A stretch of 64,000 bases of DNA from Streptomyces sp. V2I9. GTDB lineage: Bacteria > Actinomycetota > Actinomycetes > Streptomycetales > Streptomycetaceae. The position numbers and the translations under genes are program-made. Shown here piece by piece: positions 18,001 to 29,232 of this stretch. Under the pieces are notes generated by a model. It made no database searches. It saw only the letters and a program-made list of their open reading frames with translations, and was not told where the DNA came from. Position 1 is the first letter of the stretch. Each line of letters begins with the position of its first letter. The stretch is from the NCBI RefSeq assembly GCF_030817475.1, contig NZ_JAUSZJ010000002.1, forward strand, positions 642,501 to 706,500, in the 5' to 3' direction.

Positions 18001-19815
18001 GGGGTCGGCGGCGATGGACGCGGCGGCGCGCAGCTCGTCCTGGTGGGCGTGTTCGGCGGCCCTGGCCCCGTCGGCGGCGCGGGCGGCGGCCAGTTCGGCG
18101 CGGCTCTCGGCGGCGGCCGCCTCGCGGGCGGTGTCGGCGGCGGAGCGGGCTGCTTCGCGGGCGGTGTCCCAGGCGGCGACCGCGGACTGTTCGGCGTCGC
18201 TGGCGGCGAGGGCCGCGCGGGCGGGGTCGGCGTCGGGCGCGGTGTCGTCGAGCCAGCCGGCCCGGACGGCTTCGGCGGTCTCCTGGCCCACTTCGGCCAG
18301 GCGCTGGCGCAGGTGCCCCGCCTCGCTCCGGGCGCGCTGGGCCTCGGTGGCGGCGACGGTGGCGTCGCGGTGGGCGCGTTCGCCGGTGGCCTGGAGGGTG
18401 TCGGAGCGCTCCTCCTCCTCGTTGGCGAGGCGTTCACCCTCCTCGGCGGCCCGGTGCAGGGCGCGGACGAGGTCGGTGGCGGCGGCGCTGCGGGCGGCGA
18501 GGGCGGGGGCGGCGTCGCGTTCGGCCTCGCGGATGGCGGCGGCGACCCTGGCCGAGCGGTCGGCGGCGGCGCGGTGGCGCAGCACGGCTTCGGCGGCCTG
18601 CCAGGCGGCGTGCAGGGTGCGGGCCTCGACCAGCTCCTTGCGTCCGGCGGCGGCGCTCTTCTCGGCCGCGGTCAGGGCCAGCGAGGCGTGCCGGTAGGCG
18701 AGTTCGGCGGCGATCAGGGCGCGGCGGCCGCGGGCGGACTCGGCCTCGGTGACGGTGTGGGCGGCGGCGGTGACCTGCTCGGCCAGCTCGGCGGCGCGAC
18801 CCCGTTCCTCGGCGGCGCGGGCGGAGAGGCGGCGGGCCAGGGTGCGGGTGCGGCGTTCGGCCCCGGCGTGGATGTCGCGGGCACGGGTGCGGGTCTCGGT
18901 GGCCTCGACGATCCGGCCGAGGAGGTCCACCGAGCCCGCGGTGAAGTCGCGTTCGGCGGTCAGCTCGGCGCGCCGGCCCAGCTTGTTGCCGAATCCGCCG
19001 ACCAGGTCCGCGAGCCCGTCGGTGTCGCGGGTGTCGGTGACGGCGCGGAGCAGGAGGTCGGTGAAGTCGGAGTCCTTCTTCACCGCGAAGAGGCCGGCGG
19101 CCTCACCCTCGTCGGCGTTCATCTCGCGCTGGTAGCGGAAGAGTTCGGGGTCGAGGCCGAGGTCGCCGAGGTGTTCGTTCCAGCGGTCGTGGATCTCTTC
19201 CCAGTGCACGTCGAGGTGCGCGTAGAACTTGCCCGCGTCCATCAGCGCGTCGCGGAAGCCCTTCATCGTGCGCCGCCTACCGCGTGCGCCGGAGACGCCT
19301 TCGGAGGGTCGGCCCACGGCGGAGGACTCGGCGACGGGCAGGCTGTCCAGGCTGAGACCGGGGCCGGGCCGGAACGAGTACCAGGCTTCGGCGAACTTGC
19401 GCGGGTCGTTGGAGACCTGCCGTCCCCGCCACTCGCTGACCTTGCCGACGACGACGCACTCACCGGTGAGGGTGTGCTGCCACTCCAGGGCTACGTGCCC
19501 GCAGTCGTCGGCGAGGAGGAATTTGCGCAGCACACCGGAGCTGGCCCCGCCGAGGGTGTTGCGGTGTCCGGGGAGCATCACGGAGAAGATCAGCTTCAGC
19601 AGGACGGACTTGCCGCCGCCGTTCTCCAGGAAGAGGACGCCCGCCGGAGCGGGGCGGCGGGGCGGGCCGACCGGCTCGTCCTCGAAGAACTCCGCCTGGG
19701 CGGGGGCGGGGTCGGGGACGGGTGCGCCGACTCCGCGCAGGTCGAGGACGGTGTCGGCGTAGCGCGCACCGGCAGGCCCGATGGAGTAGAGGCGGACCCG
19801 GGACAACTCGTACAT
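15025..19815 (-). CDS. SMC-like ATPase, MukB/MksB/JetC type
   Basis: A very large 1,596-residue protein with SMC architecture. The N-terminal head has a Walker A (LFLENGGGKSVLLK, Lys69). Long Ala/Glu/Arg-rich coiled coil follows, interrupted by a globular hinge-like section at about residues 715-840. A second coiled coil leads to a C-terminal head with an FSGGQ signature near 1449 and a Walker B-like TLFLDNP near 1483. Such proteins dimerise and extrude or clamp DNA loops. It is the last gene of a three-gene operon whose first two products look like kleisin (MksF/JetA) and KITE (MksE/JetB) subunits, in the order known for MksBEF and Wadjet. No JetD/MksG nuclease gene follows; the next gene is convergent. 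The start at 19815 begins the conserved MYELSRVRLYSIGPAG; in-frame sequence upstream is unlikely to be coding. Assignment to a named subfamily is inference. Confidence 0.85.
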   Translation of the reverse strand: MYELSRVRLYSIGPAGARYADTVLDLRGVGAPVPDPAPAQAEFFEDEPVGPPRRPAPAGVLFLENGGGKSVLLKLIFSVMLPGHRNTLGGASSGVLRKFLLADDCGHVALEWQHTLTGECVVVGKVSEWRGRQVSNDPRKFAEAWYSFRPGPGLSLDSLPVAESSAVGRPSEGVSGARGRRRTMKGFRDALMDAGKFYAHLDVHWEEIHDRWNEHLGDLGLDPELFRYQREMNADEGEAAGLFAVKKDSDFTDLLLRAVTDTRDTDGLADLVGGFGNKLGRRAELTAERDFTAGSVDLLGRIVEATETRTRARDIHAGAERRTRTLARRLSARAAEERGRAAELAEQVTAAAHTVTEAESARGRRALIAAELAYRHASLALTAAEKSAAAGRKELVEARTLHAAWQAAEAVLRHRAAADRSARVAAAIREAERDAAPALAARSAAATDLVRALHRAAEEGERLANEEEERSDTLQATGERAHRDATVAATEAQRARSEAGHLRQRLAEVGQETAEAVRAGWLDDTAPDADPARAALAASDAEQSAVAAWDTAREAARSAADTAREAAAAESRAELAAARAADGARAAEHAHQDELRAAASIAADPRLAELLGLPTATGVPHPRRETGDEAPGSGQGATASPGRPGDDATASPSEPLAAAGSATDRAVALADQSAAQRPLTAEEFDRSADELRDLLDQSVAAAERRLFDLRTAAADDARILGALGEGGLLPPGPDVLATVEYLGEHGIPALPGWRYLAQAVDPADHAAVLAARPELVDGVVITDPDAHTRAREVLGGAALLPRSAVAVGTAAALLAPVPPPGAGSDDRGDGVFLVPPNPAMHDEHAADEERHALRSRAAARDEDIRTLAARLSGDRALASRIGSWRADCPPGMLAELAEAAATARTAAESAEAVLAEARTARAEADEAAADTARVRDERQEAAQRARRAADALAGLAHRLRERAGWQARLRELVDEAAESEARAAVCLDLARAADEDRRAAQRAGDDARRTARALRAERAEIAGVPEVLPEADESRARIALPALREAYRAASQLYEKVGVGADLRAEQARAESDESAALAELDRLTNKVRTRAAQLLEGTDGADGPSRQAATARAEAHVQLLETRASTASEHLGRLRGEAERLAPDDERPHHTELPEELVPADAESAQNLLRTATAELAEATAALDTARAAHGELLRAHRTAEDSAGGFDETAALLRDLLRDHGAEEGTEDPDPYPGTLEEARQSAAESRRSLRGCNADLSAAESAVREASDILVRHANSTRYEQVRTPARQQIRELPASALPEHAGRWADAFAPRLRVLTDELIQLERNRESIVDRLRGLVESALTTLRSAQRLSQLPEGLGEWSGQEFLRIRFEEPDQATLTDRLGEVIDEATHAALKKNSDLRRDGMSLLLRGVEAALRPKGIAVEILKPDAVLRAERVPVGQMGDVFSGGQLLTAAIALYCTMAALRSNDRGRDRHRHAGTLFLDNPIGRANATYLLELQRAVSDALGVQLLYTTGLFDTTALAEFPLVIRLRNDADLRAGLKYISVEEHLRPGLPQQDPEGETVHGEITATRMFKRNEQGAVGTPAAPQPGA

Positions 19816-19951
19816 GGCGGGGGACTCTCGTCGTTCGGTGAGCGGAGCGGCAGGGCGGGGACGGCCGTCGGGACGGCCGGCCGGAGGGATCACCGGCCGT
19901 CAGGACGGGGTCGGCCGGAACGGGTCCGGAGGGGAAGGCCGGCCGGGGCGG

Positions 19952-20896
19952 TCAGGAGTGGAAGGGCAGACCCGCGTCGGCGGCGAGCTCCATGCTGTCG
20001 GGGTCGGGTGGCGGCAGCAGGGTGGCGGAGCCGTCGGTGACGGGGACGACGCCGAGCTCCAGCAGTTCGGCCATGGCGGCACTGCCCGCGAGGTCGCGGA
20101 CCTGGAGCTGGTAGCGGGCGGTGGTGCGGTAGGCGCCGCCCGCGTCGTCGCCGGTGCGCTGGAGGAAGCCGGAGTCGGTGAGGAAGGCGACGGCCTTGCC
20201 GATGATGCCGGTGGTGGAGCCGGCGAGCCGGCGGGCGTCCTTGGTGGCGCCGGTGGCGCTGCGGCGGGCGTAGATCCGCCAGCCCGCTTCGAGGCCGGGG
20301 GCGTCGCTGGCCGGGTCGGTGTTGTCCCCCTGTTCCTCGGCGCGCTCCTCCAGGCGCCGGCATGCCTGGCGTACGAAGGCGTCGACGCCGTTGACCGTGA
20401 TCCGGCCGATGTACGCGTCGTCGGCGAGGTCCTCGGGGCGGGGGAAGGCCAGGGCGGCGACGGCGAGGTGGGCGAGACCGTGCAGGAAGCGGTCGGCGGA
20501 GTCGGAGGAGGCGCGGCGCGCGTAGTCGCCCATGCGGACGGCGAAGACGGAGTCCTCACCGGCGGTCACGGCCATCCCGGCGCGCGGGGAGACCTCCAGG
20601 ACGATGAGGCCGAGTCCGGTGGCCACGGCGTCGGCGAGCCGGGCGAAGGCGCTCTCCTCCCGGTAGCGCCGCAGCAGGTCGGCGTACTCGGCGTCGCGGG
20701 CGGGCAGCAGCTTGGGCTGGAGCCCGAAGGAGACCAGGCGGGCCGCGTCGGCGGCGTCGGCCGGGGTGACGGCGCTGTGCCCGGCGGGGTCGGCGGCCCC
20801 GGAGGGCGCGGAGTCACCCGCGTACGGGGTGGGGGGACCGGCGTACGCGGAGGGCTCGGTCCACGCGTCGGGGTGCTCGGCGTCGTGGTCGCTCAC
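19952..20896 (-). CDS. KITE-like small subunit of the SMC operon (MksE/JetB type)
   Basis: A 314-residue protein. After an acidic disordered stretch of about 50 residues it has a helical core (LLRRYREESAFARLADAVATGLGLIVLEVSPRAG split over residues 70-105) and then a tandem winged-helix-like region: GKAVAFLTDSGFLQRT and TTARYQLQVRDLAGSAAMAELLELG. Position and length fit the MukE/MksE subunit that bridges kleisin and DNA in MukBEF-like condensins. The GTG at 20896 is preceded by GAGGAG. The gap to the kleisin-like gene is 91 bases, and the gap to the SMC-like gene is 136 bases. The domain call rests on context plus predicted fold; by sequence alone I could only call it a conserved hypothetical. 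Confidence 0.75.
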   Translation of the reverse strand: MSDHDAEHPDAWTEPSAYAGPPTPYAGDSAPSGAADPAGHSAVTPADAADAARLVSFGLQPKLLPARDAEYADLLRRYREESAFARLADAVATGLGLIVLEVSPRAGMAVTAGEDSVFAVRMGDYARRASSDSADRFLHGLAHLAVAALAFPRPEDLADDAYIGRITVNGVDAFVRQACRRLEERAEEQGDNTDPASDAPGLEAGWRIYARRSATGATKDARRLAGSTTGIIGKAVAFLTDSGFLQRTGDDAGGAYRTTARYQLQVRDLAGSAAMAELLELGVVPVTDGSATLLPPPDPDSMELAADAGLPFHS

Positions 20897-20987
20897 GGCT
20901 GGGACTCCTCGGTACGAAAGACGTGGGGGTGCGGAGGGAGGACGGGGCCGGCCGCGCGGGGAGGGGCGGCGGACGGGGCCGGGCCGG

Positions 20988-22523
20988 TCACGATGCCTCC
21001 TTGCGGTCGGCGGCCATCCCGGCGGCGTCCAGCAGTGCGGTGCCCACGATCAGGTCGGCGCCGCCGAACTTCGGGTCGTCCAGCTCGGTGCCGTCGTCGA
21101 CGGCGAACAGCAGTCGCCGCTCGCCCTGCCGGTAGGCGGTGCCGACCGGCGGGCTGGCGGCGTGCACGGCGAGCAGGGCGACCAGGTAGGCGAGGTCCTC
21201 GCCGTCGCCGCCGCTGCGGCGGGCCTCGGCGAGCAGTCCGGAGAGCCGGCGCGGGGCGTCGTGCTCCAGGTCGAGCAGGGTCATGGCGCGGGCGAGCTGC
21301 TCCTCGCTGAACCGGCTGTCGTCCGGGGTGGCGATCAGGTCGGGCTCGGGCATCTCCGCGCCCAGGTGCTCGCGCTCCAGCGGCGGGGTGAGGAGCAGGT
21401 CGACCAGGTCCCCGACGCGTACGGCGGTGGGGGTGCGCAGCCCGGTGCCGTGGGCGAAGAAGGCGTCGGTGACCCGGCCGGACCGTTCGACGGGGAGCGG
21501 GAGGAGCGGGGCGAGGAGCTGCCCGTACAGATCGAGGCCCGTGTGGGCGGCGGGCGGGGCGAACGCCTGGCGGTCCTGCTCGGCGCGGAAGAGGGGGCCC
21601 GCTTCCAGCAGCCGGGACTGGAGCTGGGTGTGGCGGCGGATGCAGTCCTTGACGATGTCGACCAGTTCGGCGGCCCGGCGCTTGTGCTCGGGCTCCTCGG
21701 CCTCGTCGCGGGCCTTGCGGATGTTGGTGAGGATCGCGTTCTCGTGGCGGTAGCGGTCGGCGACGTGCTCCAGGGCCTCGGCGATCATGTCCGGGACGGT
21801 GTGGAGCCAGTCGACGGCGCGGACGTTGCGCCGGGTGGCCTCCAGGGTCCGGCGCAGGGTCTCGGCGTACTGCACGGTGCGGTAGCGGGCCTGTTCGGCG
21901 GCGAGCTGGGCGTCCGCGAGGCGCCCCCGGCTGATGAGGACCTCCAGCTTGACCTCGGCGGCGATCTGGGCGCTGGTGACATCGGTGTCGAGCGCGCCGA
22001 CGAGGACGTTGACCGCTTCGTCGGTGGCGCGGAGGTAGACCGTGCCGCCGTGGCCCGGCACCTCTTCGATGAGCTTGAAGTCGTAGTCCCGGCGGACGTA
22101 GGTCCCGTCGGGGCCGAAGGTTCCGTAGACCGCGCGGAAGCCCCGGTCGACGCTGCCGACGTTGATCAGGTTCTCCAGGACCCAGCGGGCGACCCGTTCG
22201 TGCTCGGCGACGGGACGGTCGGGGGCCTGGGCGCCGACCCGGGGCAGCAGTCTGGCCACTATCTGGTCGTGGTCGGCCCCGGTGTCGAAGTCCATGTTGA
22301 GGGTGACGTGGTCGATCGCGGCGAGCGCGACCTCCGCCATGGCGTACACCGTGTACTCGCCGGCCAGATTCGCCTTGCGGACGTCCAGGTCGTGCAGCGG
22401 CGCCGTGCACGCGAGCGCGCGCAGCCGCCGCGAGAGCCCCTCGTCGGCGGCGGGGCCCGGGGCAGGCCGCGGCCCCGCGCCGAGCTGCGGCGAGGCGGTG
22501 TCCGGGTAGGCAGGCGAAGTCAC
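20988..22523 (-). CDS. Kleisin-like subunit of the SMC operon (MksF/JetA type)
   Basis: A protein of about 511 residues, mostly helical. It includes a long helical bundle of the kind seen in MukF/MksF kleisins (for example ILTNIRKARDEAEEPEHKRR and VDIVKDCIRRHTQLQSRLLE at about 250-320), flanked by winged-helix-like segments such as LAAEVKLEVLISRGRLADAQ. It is the first gene of the operon, followed by the KITE-like and SMC-like genes. The start is uncertain: GTG at 22523 (VTSPAYPDTASPQ), GTG at 22547 or TTG at 22553 are all in frame and none has a strong ribosome site. No signal peptide or membrane segment is present. Kleisin identity is inferred from gene order and helical architecture. Confidence 0.72.
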   Translation of the reverse strand: MTSPAYPDTASPQLGAGPRPAPGPAADEGLSRRLRALACTAPLHDLDVRKANLAGEYTVYAMAEVALAAIDHVTLNMDFDTGADHDQIVARLLPRVGAQAPDRPVAEHERVARWVLENLINVGSVDRGFRAVYGTFGPDGTYVRRDYDFKLIEEVPGHGGTVYLRATDEAVNVLVGALDTDVTSAQIAAEVKLEVLISRGRLADAQLAAEQARYRTVQYAETLRRTLEATRRNVRAVDWLHTVPDMIAEALEHVADRYRHENAILTNIRKARDEAEEPEHKRRAAELVDIVKDCIRRHTQLQSRLLEAGPLFRAEQDRQAFAPPAAHTGLDLYGQLLAPLLPLPVERSGRVTDAFFAHGTGLRTPTAVRVGDLVDLLLTPPLEREHLGAEMPEPDLIATPDDSRFSEEQLARAMTLLDLEHDAPRRLSGLLAEARRSGGDGEDLAYLVALLAVHAASPPVGTAYRQGERRLLFAVDDGTELDDPKFGGADLIVGTALLDAAGMAADRKEAS

Positions 22524-22659
22524 GTGGGACAGATTAGGTCCTCGCACGGACAACGGTCGAAACGGCGCTTATGCGACCGGTGCGGCACGGGGCCCCGCGG
22601 CCTGTCCGGCCGTTCCCGTCGTCGCCCGCAGGGGGAGGCGCGGCGGACGGGAACAGGCC

Positions 22660-26397
<3,738 letters not shown>

Positions 26398-26525
26398 GGC
26401 GCCATTGTGGGCCCGCGGCCGCGCCCCCGCAGGGGCGGACGGGAGGGGCGGGCCGAGGGGGCGCGGAGTCTCCGGGGCCGCAGGGCCGGCCCGGTCCGGC
26501 AGGAGCGCCGCCCCGGAAGGCTCCG

Positions 26526-26554
26526 GGAGGAGGGTCCGGGAGCGGCCCTCCTCC
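26526..26554 (-). terminator. Terminator after the HEAT-repeat gene
   Basis: GGAGGAGGG (26526-26534) and CCCTCCTCC (26546-26554) form a perfect 9 bp stem with an 11-base loop, 14 bases beyond the stop of the minus-strand gene. Confidence 0.6.
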
Positions 26555-26568
26555 GGGAATCCGTGCGG

Positions 26569-27987
26569 TCAGACCGCCGAGGCGTCCGGGCCGATCCGGC
26601 TCCGTACCGCGGTCTGGACCTCGGCCTCCTCGGCCGGATCGGCGGCGAGGCGGCGCAGCCGTTCGGCGACGCGGATGTCGCCGGTCTCGGCGTGCAGGGC
26701 GGCCACCTCGCGGGTGGTCTCCTCGCAGTCCCACAGGCACTCCACCGCGAACCCGGTCGCGAAGGACGGGTCGGTGGCGGCCAGGGCGCGGGCGGCCCTC
26801 CCCCGCAGGTGCGAGGAGGACGTCTCGCGGTAGACGTGGCGCAGCACGGGGGCGGCGCAGCTGATGCCGAGGCGGCCGGCTCCGTCGACCAGGGTCCACA
26901 GACGGGGGGCGTCGGGTCCGTCGCCGCGTACGGCCTCCCGCAGCGCGCCGAGGACTTGGGGAGCGTCCTGGGCGGTGCCTCGGCAGGCGAGCACTCCGGC
27001 GGCGGAGGCTCCCAGGGCGTCGGGGCGGTGGGCCCAGCGCCGGGCCCGCCGCACGGCGTCGTCGGCGGTCATCCGCTCGAAGGCGGCGACGGCCGTGTCG
27101 GCGACGGTGCGGGAGGGGCTGATCGCGGCGGCCTCGATGAGGTCGAGGACGACGGGTTCGCCGGCCTCCGCGAGGTAGTGCAGGGCGGCGCAGCGGGCGC
27201 CGTCGGGTCCTCGGCGGGCGGCCTCGACGATCCGGGGGAGGTCGTCGGGTCCGGCGACGGCGGTGAGGCAGCGGGCTGCGGGGACGTGCAGTTCGCTGCC
27301 GCGTTCCAGGGCCTCCTCGGCCCAGTCGAACACCGCCTGGACGCTCCAGCCGGGGCGGGGGCCGCCGGGGCGCATCTGGCGCTGCCACCGGTCGAACGAG
27401 CCTTGTTCGCCGGCGGCCCGGACGCGGGCGCCGACCGCTTCGCGCGGGTCGTCCGCCCACAGCCGCCAGGGGCGTGGCTCGAAGGCGTCGCGTACGGCGG
27501 CGGCGAGGTCGGCCGTGCCCTGGTCGGTGGCCGGGAAGCGGGCGAGGACGGGCAGCGCGAGGGAGCGCAGGCCTGCGTCGTCGTCGCGCAGCGCGAGTTC
27601 GTCCAGGGCCCAGGCCCAGTTGGCGCCGGTCGTCGCGTAGCGGCGGAGCAGGGCCAGGGCGTCGTCGCGCCCGTAGGAGGCGAGGTGGCCGAGGACCGAG
27701 AGCGCCAGCCCGGTACGGGTGTCGTCGGTGTCGGTGTGGTCGTCGGGATCGAGGAGGTGCCGCTCGATCTCCTCGATGCCGCCGTCGAGGTCGAGATAGA
27801 GGCGCGCGTAGTAGAGGGAGCGGTTCTCCACCTGCCAGTCGTGGCGGGGGTCGCTCACGACGCAGTGGTTGAGGGCCGCGAGGGCCTCGGGGCGCGGTGC
27901 GGCGAGCGCGTGGAGCGTGCCGTCGCCGCGGCCCCTCTGCAGCAGGCCGAGCAGGGTGCCGCTCGGCGCTATGAACGGATCGAACAT
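26569..27987 (-). CDS. HEAT-like repeat protein
   Basis: A 472-residue, almost entirely helical protein made of repeated units of 30-40 residues rich in Ala, Arg and Leu (for example RCAALHYLAEAGEPVVLDLI, and LGASAAGVLACRGTAQDAPQ). This is the pattern of HEAT or PBS-lyase HEAT-like repeats, which form a curved scaffold for protein binding. The N-terminus FDPFIAPSGTLLGLLQRGRG is a conserved Streptomyces signature. The ATG at 27987 has GAGG nine bases upstream; the frame is open further upstream but that part overlaps the integrase remnant. It lies in the same direction as the ankyrin gene upstream, but 290 bases apart. There is no membrane segment or catalytic motif. Partner unknown. Confidence 0.8.
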   Translation of the reverse strand: MFDPFIAPSGTLLGLLQRGRGDGTLHALAAPRPEALAALNHCVVSDPRHDWQVENRSLYYARLYLDLDGGIEEIERHLLDPDDHTDTDDTRTGLALSVLGHLASYGRDDALALLRRYATTGANWAWALDELALRDDDAGLRSLALPVLARFPATDQGTADLAAAVRDAFEPRPWRLWADDPREAVGARVRAAGEQGSFDRWQRQMRPGGPRPGWSVQAVFDWAEEALERGSELHVPAARCLTAVAGPDDLPRIVEAARRGPDGARCAALHYLAEAGEPVVLDLIEAAAISPSRTVADTAVAAFERMTADDAVRRARRWAHRPDALGASAAGVLACRGTAQDAPQVLGALREAVRGDGPDAPRLWTLVDGAGRLGISCAAPVLRHVYRETSSSHLRGRAARALAATDPSFATGFAVECLWDCEETTREVAALHAETGDIRVAERLRRLAADPAEEAEVQTAVRSRIGPDASAV

Positions 27988-28080
27988 GGGAGAAAGCCTC
28001 ACATCAAGCTGTCGACGCAACCGGGACTGTGCAGTGCCCCGTGCCTCTCGGCACGCGGGGGTGTCCGGGGGGACACCGTT

Positions 28081-28260
28081 ACGCCGCGCAGTGACATGAT
28101 CGGCCGACCGCCGTCCTTCGCCTGGTGTAGAGCATCTTCCTCTGCCTCTCGTCGGTGGCCCTGGGCGGGCCCGCGACGTCATGATGACCCAGCCATTTCG
28201 CCACCGCGACCACATTTACGACGGACCGGTCAGCGGAGCCCACGGCGGACGCCCCGAGCA
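28081..28260 (-). pseudogene. Remnant of a tyrosine recombinase (integrase) C-terminus
   Basis: On the minus strand the stretch translates to VVAVAKWLGHHDVA, then, after a visible loss of the usual T-T-L-x-x-Y-x-H block, DERQRKMLYTRRRTAVG. The first part matches the end of phage and plasmid integrases, where a WLGH-x-x-V-x-T-T-L motif precedes the catalytic tyrosine; the second part matches the E-R-x-R-x-x-L tail. The catalytic tyrosine region is missing, and nothing upstream encodes the rest of an integrase. The flanking bases are less GC-rich than neighbouring genes. I read this as a scar of an integrated element that was later lost. No att repeat or tRNA gene is visible beside it. Confidence 0.5.
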
Positions 28261-28277
28261 GCGGCCCCGCCGCCGAC

Positions 28278-28670
28278 TCACCGCGCACCGAAGCGTTCCA
28301 GCAGGTCGGACTTGCCGAACATCCGGGCCGTGTCCAGCGCGGACGGCGTTCCGGCCGCCGGGTCGGCGCCGGCGGCGAGCAGGGCGTCGACGACGGCGTC
28401 CTCGCCCTTGAAGACGGCTCCGGCCAGCGGGGTCTGGCCGCGGTCGTTGGCCCGGTCCGGGTCGGCGTCGCGGGCGACGAGGGCGGCGACCGTGGCCGCG
28501 TGGCCGTGGTAGGCGGCGAGCATCAGCAGCGTGTCGCCCTGGTCGTTGGTGAGGTTGGCGGGCACCCCGGCCTCGACGTACGCGATGAGCGCCTCGGTCT
28601 CGCCGCCGCGGGCCAGGTCGAAGACCTTGGTCGCCAGCTCGACCACCTCGGGATCAGGGGTTTCGCTCAT
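28278..28670 (-). CDS. Ankyrin repeat protein
   Basis: A 130-residue protein made of about three ankyrin repeats. Diagnostic pieces are NDQGDTLLMLAAYHGHAATV near residue 42, DRANDRGQTPLAGAVFKGED near residue 72 and ALLAAGADPAAGTPSALDTA near residue 95. Ankyrin repeats are protein-binding scaffolds with no catalytic role; in bacteria such short soluble versions are often paired with enzymes, but no partner is obvious here. The ATG at 28670 is preceded by a purine-rich GAGGAAGG a little far upstream. There is no signal peptide. It stands alone between the integrase remnant and the smeA promoter region. Confidence 0.88.
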   Translation of the reverse strand: MSETPDPEVVELATKVFDLARGGETEALIAYVEAGVPANLTNDQGDTLLMLAAYHGHAATVAALVARDADPDRANDRGQTPLAGAVFKGEDAVVDALLAAGADPAAGTPSALDTARMFGKSDLLERFGAR

Positions 28671-29000
28671 CGGACGGGCCGCCTTCCTCGACTGCTGTCG
28701 CGGCTGTCACCGCCGCGATCGACCTGGTGTGGGCCGTACGGCACGGGGGCCGTACGAGTGAATCGACAGGGTACTGGTCCTGAGCCCACATGGCCCGGCC
28801 CCGACCCGGCGAGGGATCACCGCGGCTGATCCTTCCCCGCACGGACCGGGCGATGCCGCTCCCCGCGAGCCCTTTTCCCTGGGCCGGTCAAGTGAAAGTG
28901 CGCCATATTCACTCGATTGCACCTTTTGTCATATAGATACTTCGCGTGATCCTGGAAGAACTCATGGTGACCGTCCCCTTCGACCAGGAGAGAACCGCTC
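28671..29000. other. Regulatory region upstream of smeA
   Basis: 330 bases without a gene. Around 28890-28960 lies one of the most AT-rich patches of the window (it includes CATATTCACTCGATTGC and TTTTGTCATATAGATAC), where the smeA promoter is expected. I could not fit a sigma-WhiG consensus with confidence. Closer to the ankyrin gene, GGCCGTACG occurs twice within 25 bases (about 28733-28757). Confidence 0.45.
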
Positions 29001-29195
29001 ATGATCCTTTCCATCTCGGGCGTGGTACTGCTCGCCGTCATCGTCTTCCTGTTCTTCAAGAAGGACGGGCTCAAGGCGTCCCACGCCATCGTCTGCGCAC
29101 TGTTCGGCTTCTACCTGGCCGGCACCGCCATCGCACCGAGCATCACGGCGGGCGGGGCGAGCCTCGCCGGCCTGCTGGGCGGGATCAAGTTCTGA
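29001..29195 (+). CDS. smeA: Small sporulation membrane protein SmeA
   Basis: A 64-residue protein with two transmembrane helices (VVLLAVIVFLFF near residue 9 and HAIVCALFGFYLAGTAIAPS near residue 28), joined by a short KKDGLKAS loop, and a Gly-rich C-terminus. In S. coelicolor, SmeA is a tiny membrane protein made in sporulating aerial hyphae that brings the FtsK/SpoIIIE-like SffA to division septa; the pair affects spore septation and chromosome segregation. Size, topology and its position directly upstream of the sffA-like gene support the name. A strong AGGAGAG site precedes the ATG. Only 37 bases separate it from sffA, so the two are almost certainly one transcript. Confidence 0.9.
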   Translation: MILSISGVVLLAVIVFLFFKKDGLKASHAIVCALFGFYLAGTAIAPSITAGGASLAGLLGGIKF

Positions 29196-29232
29196 CGCTC
29201 CGCAACCGCTCCCACCCCTTCAGGAGACCGAT

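Noticed and set aside
15109..20040. Very long open frame on the plus strand opposite the SMC operon
   Set aside because: Its translation is Gly/Ala/Val/Glu repeats with no domain. It is the antisense shadow of a GC-rich coiled-coil gene on the minus strand, which has clear ATPase motifs.
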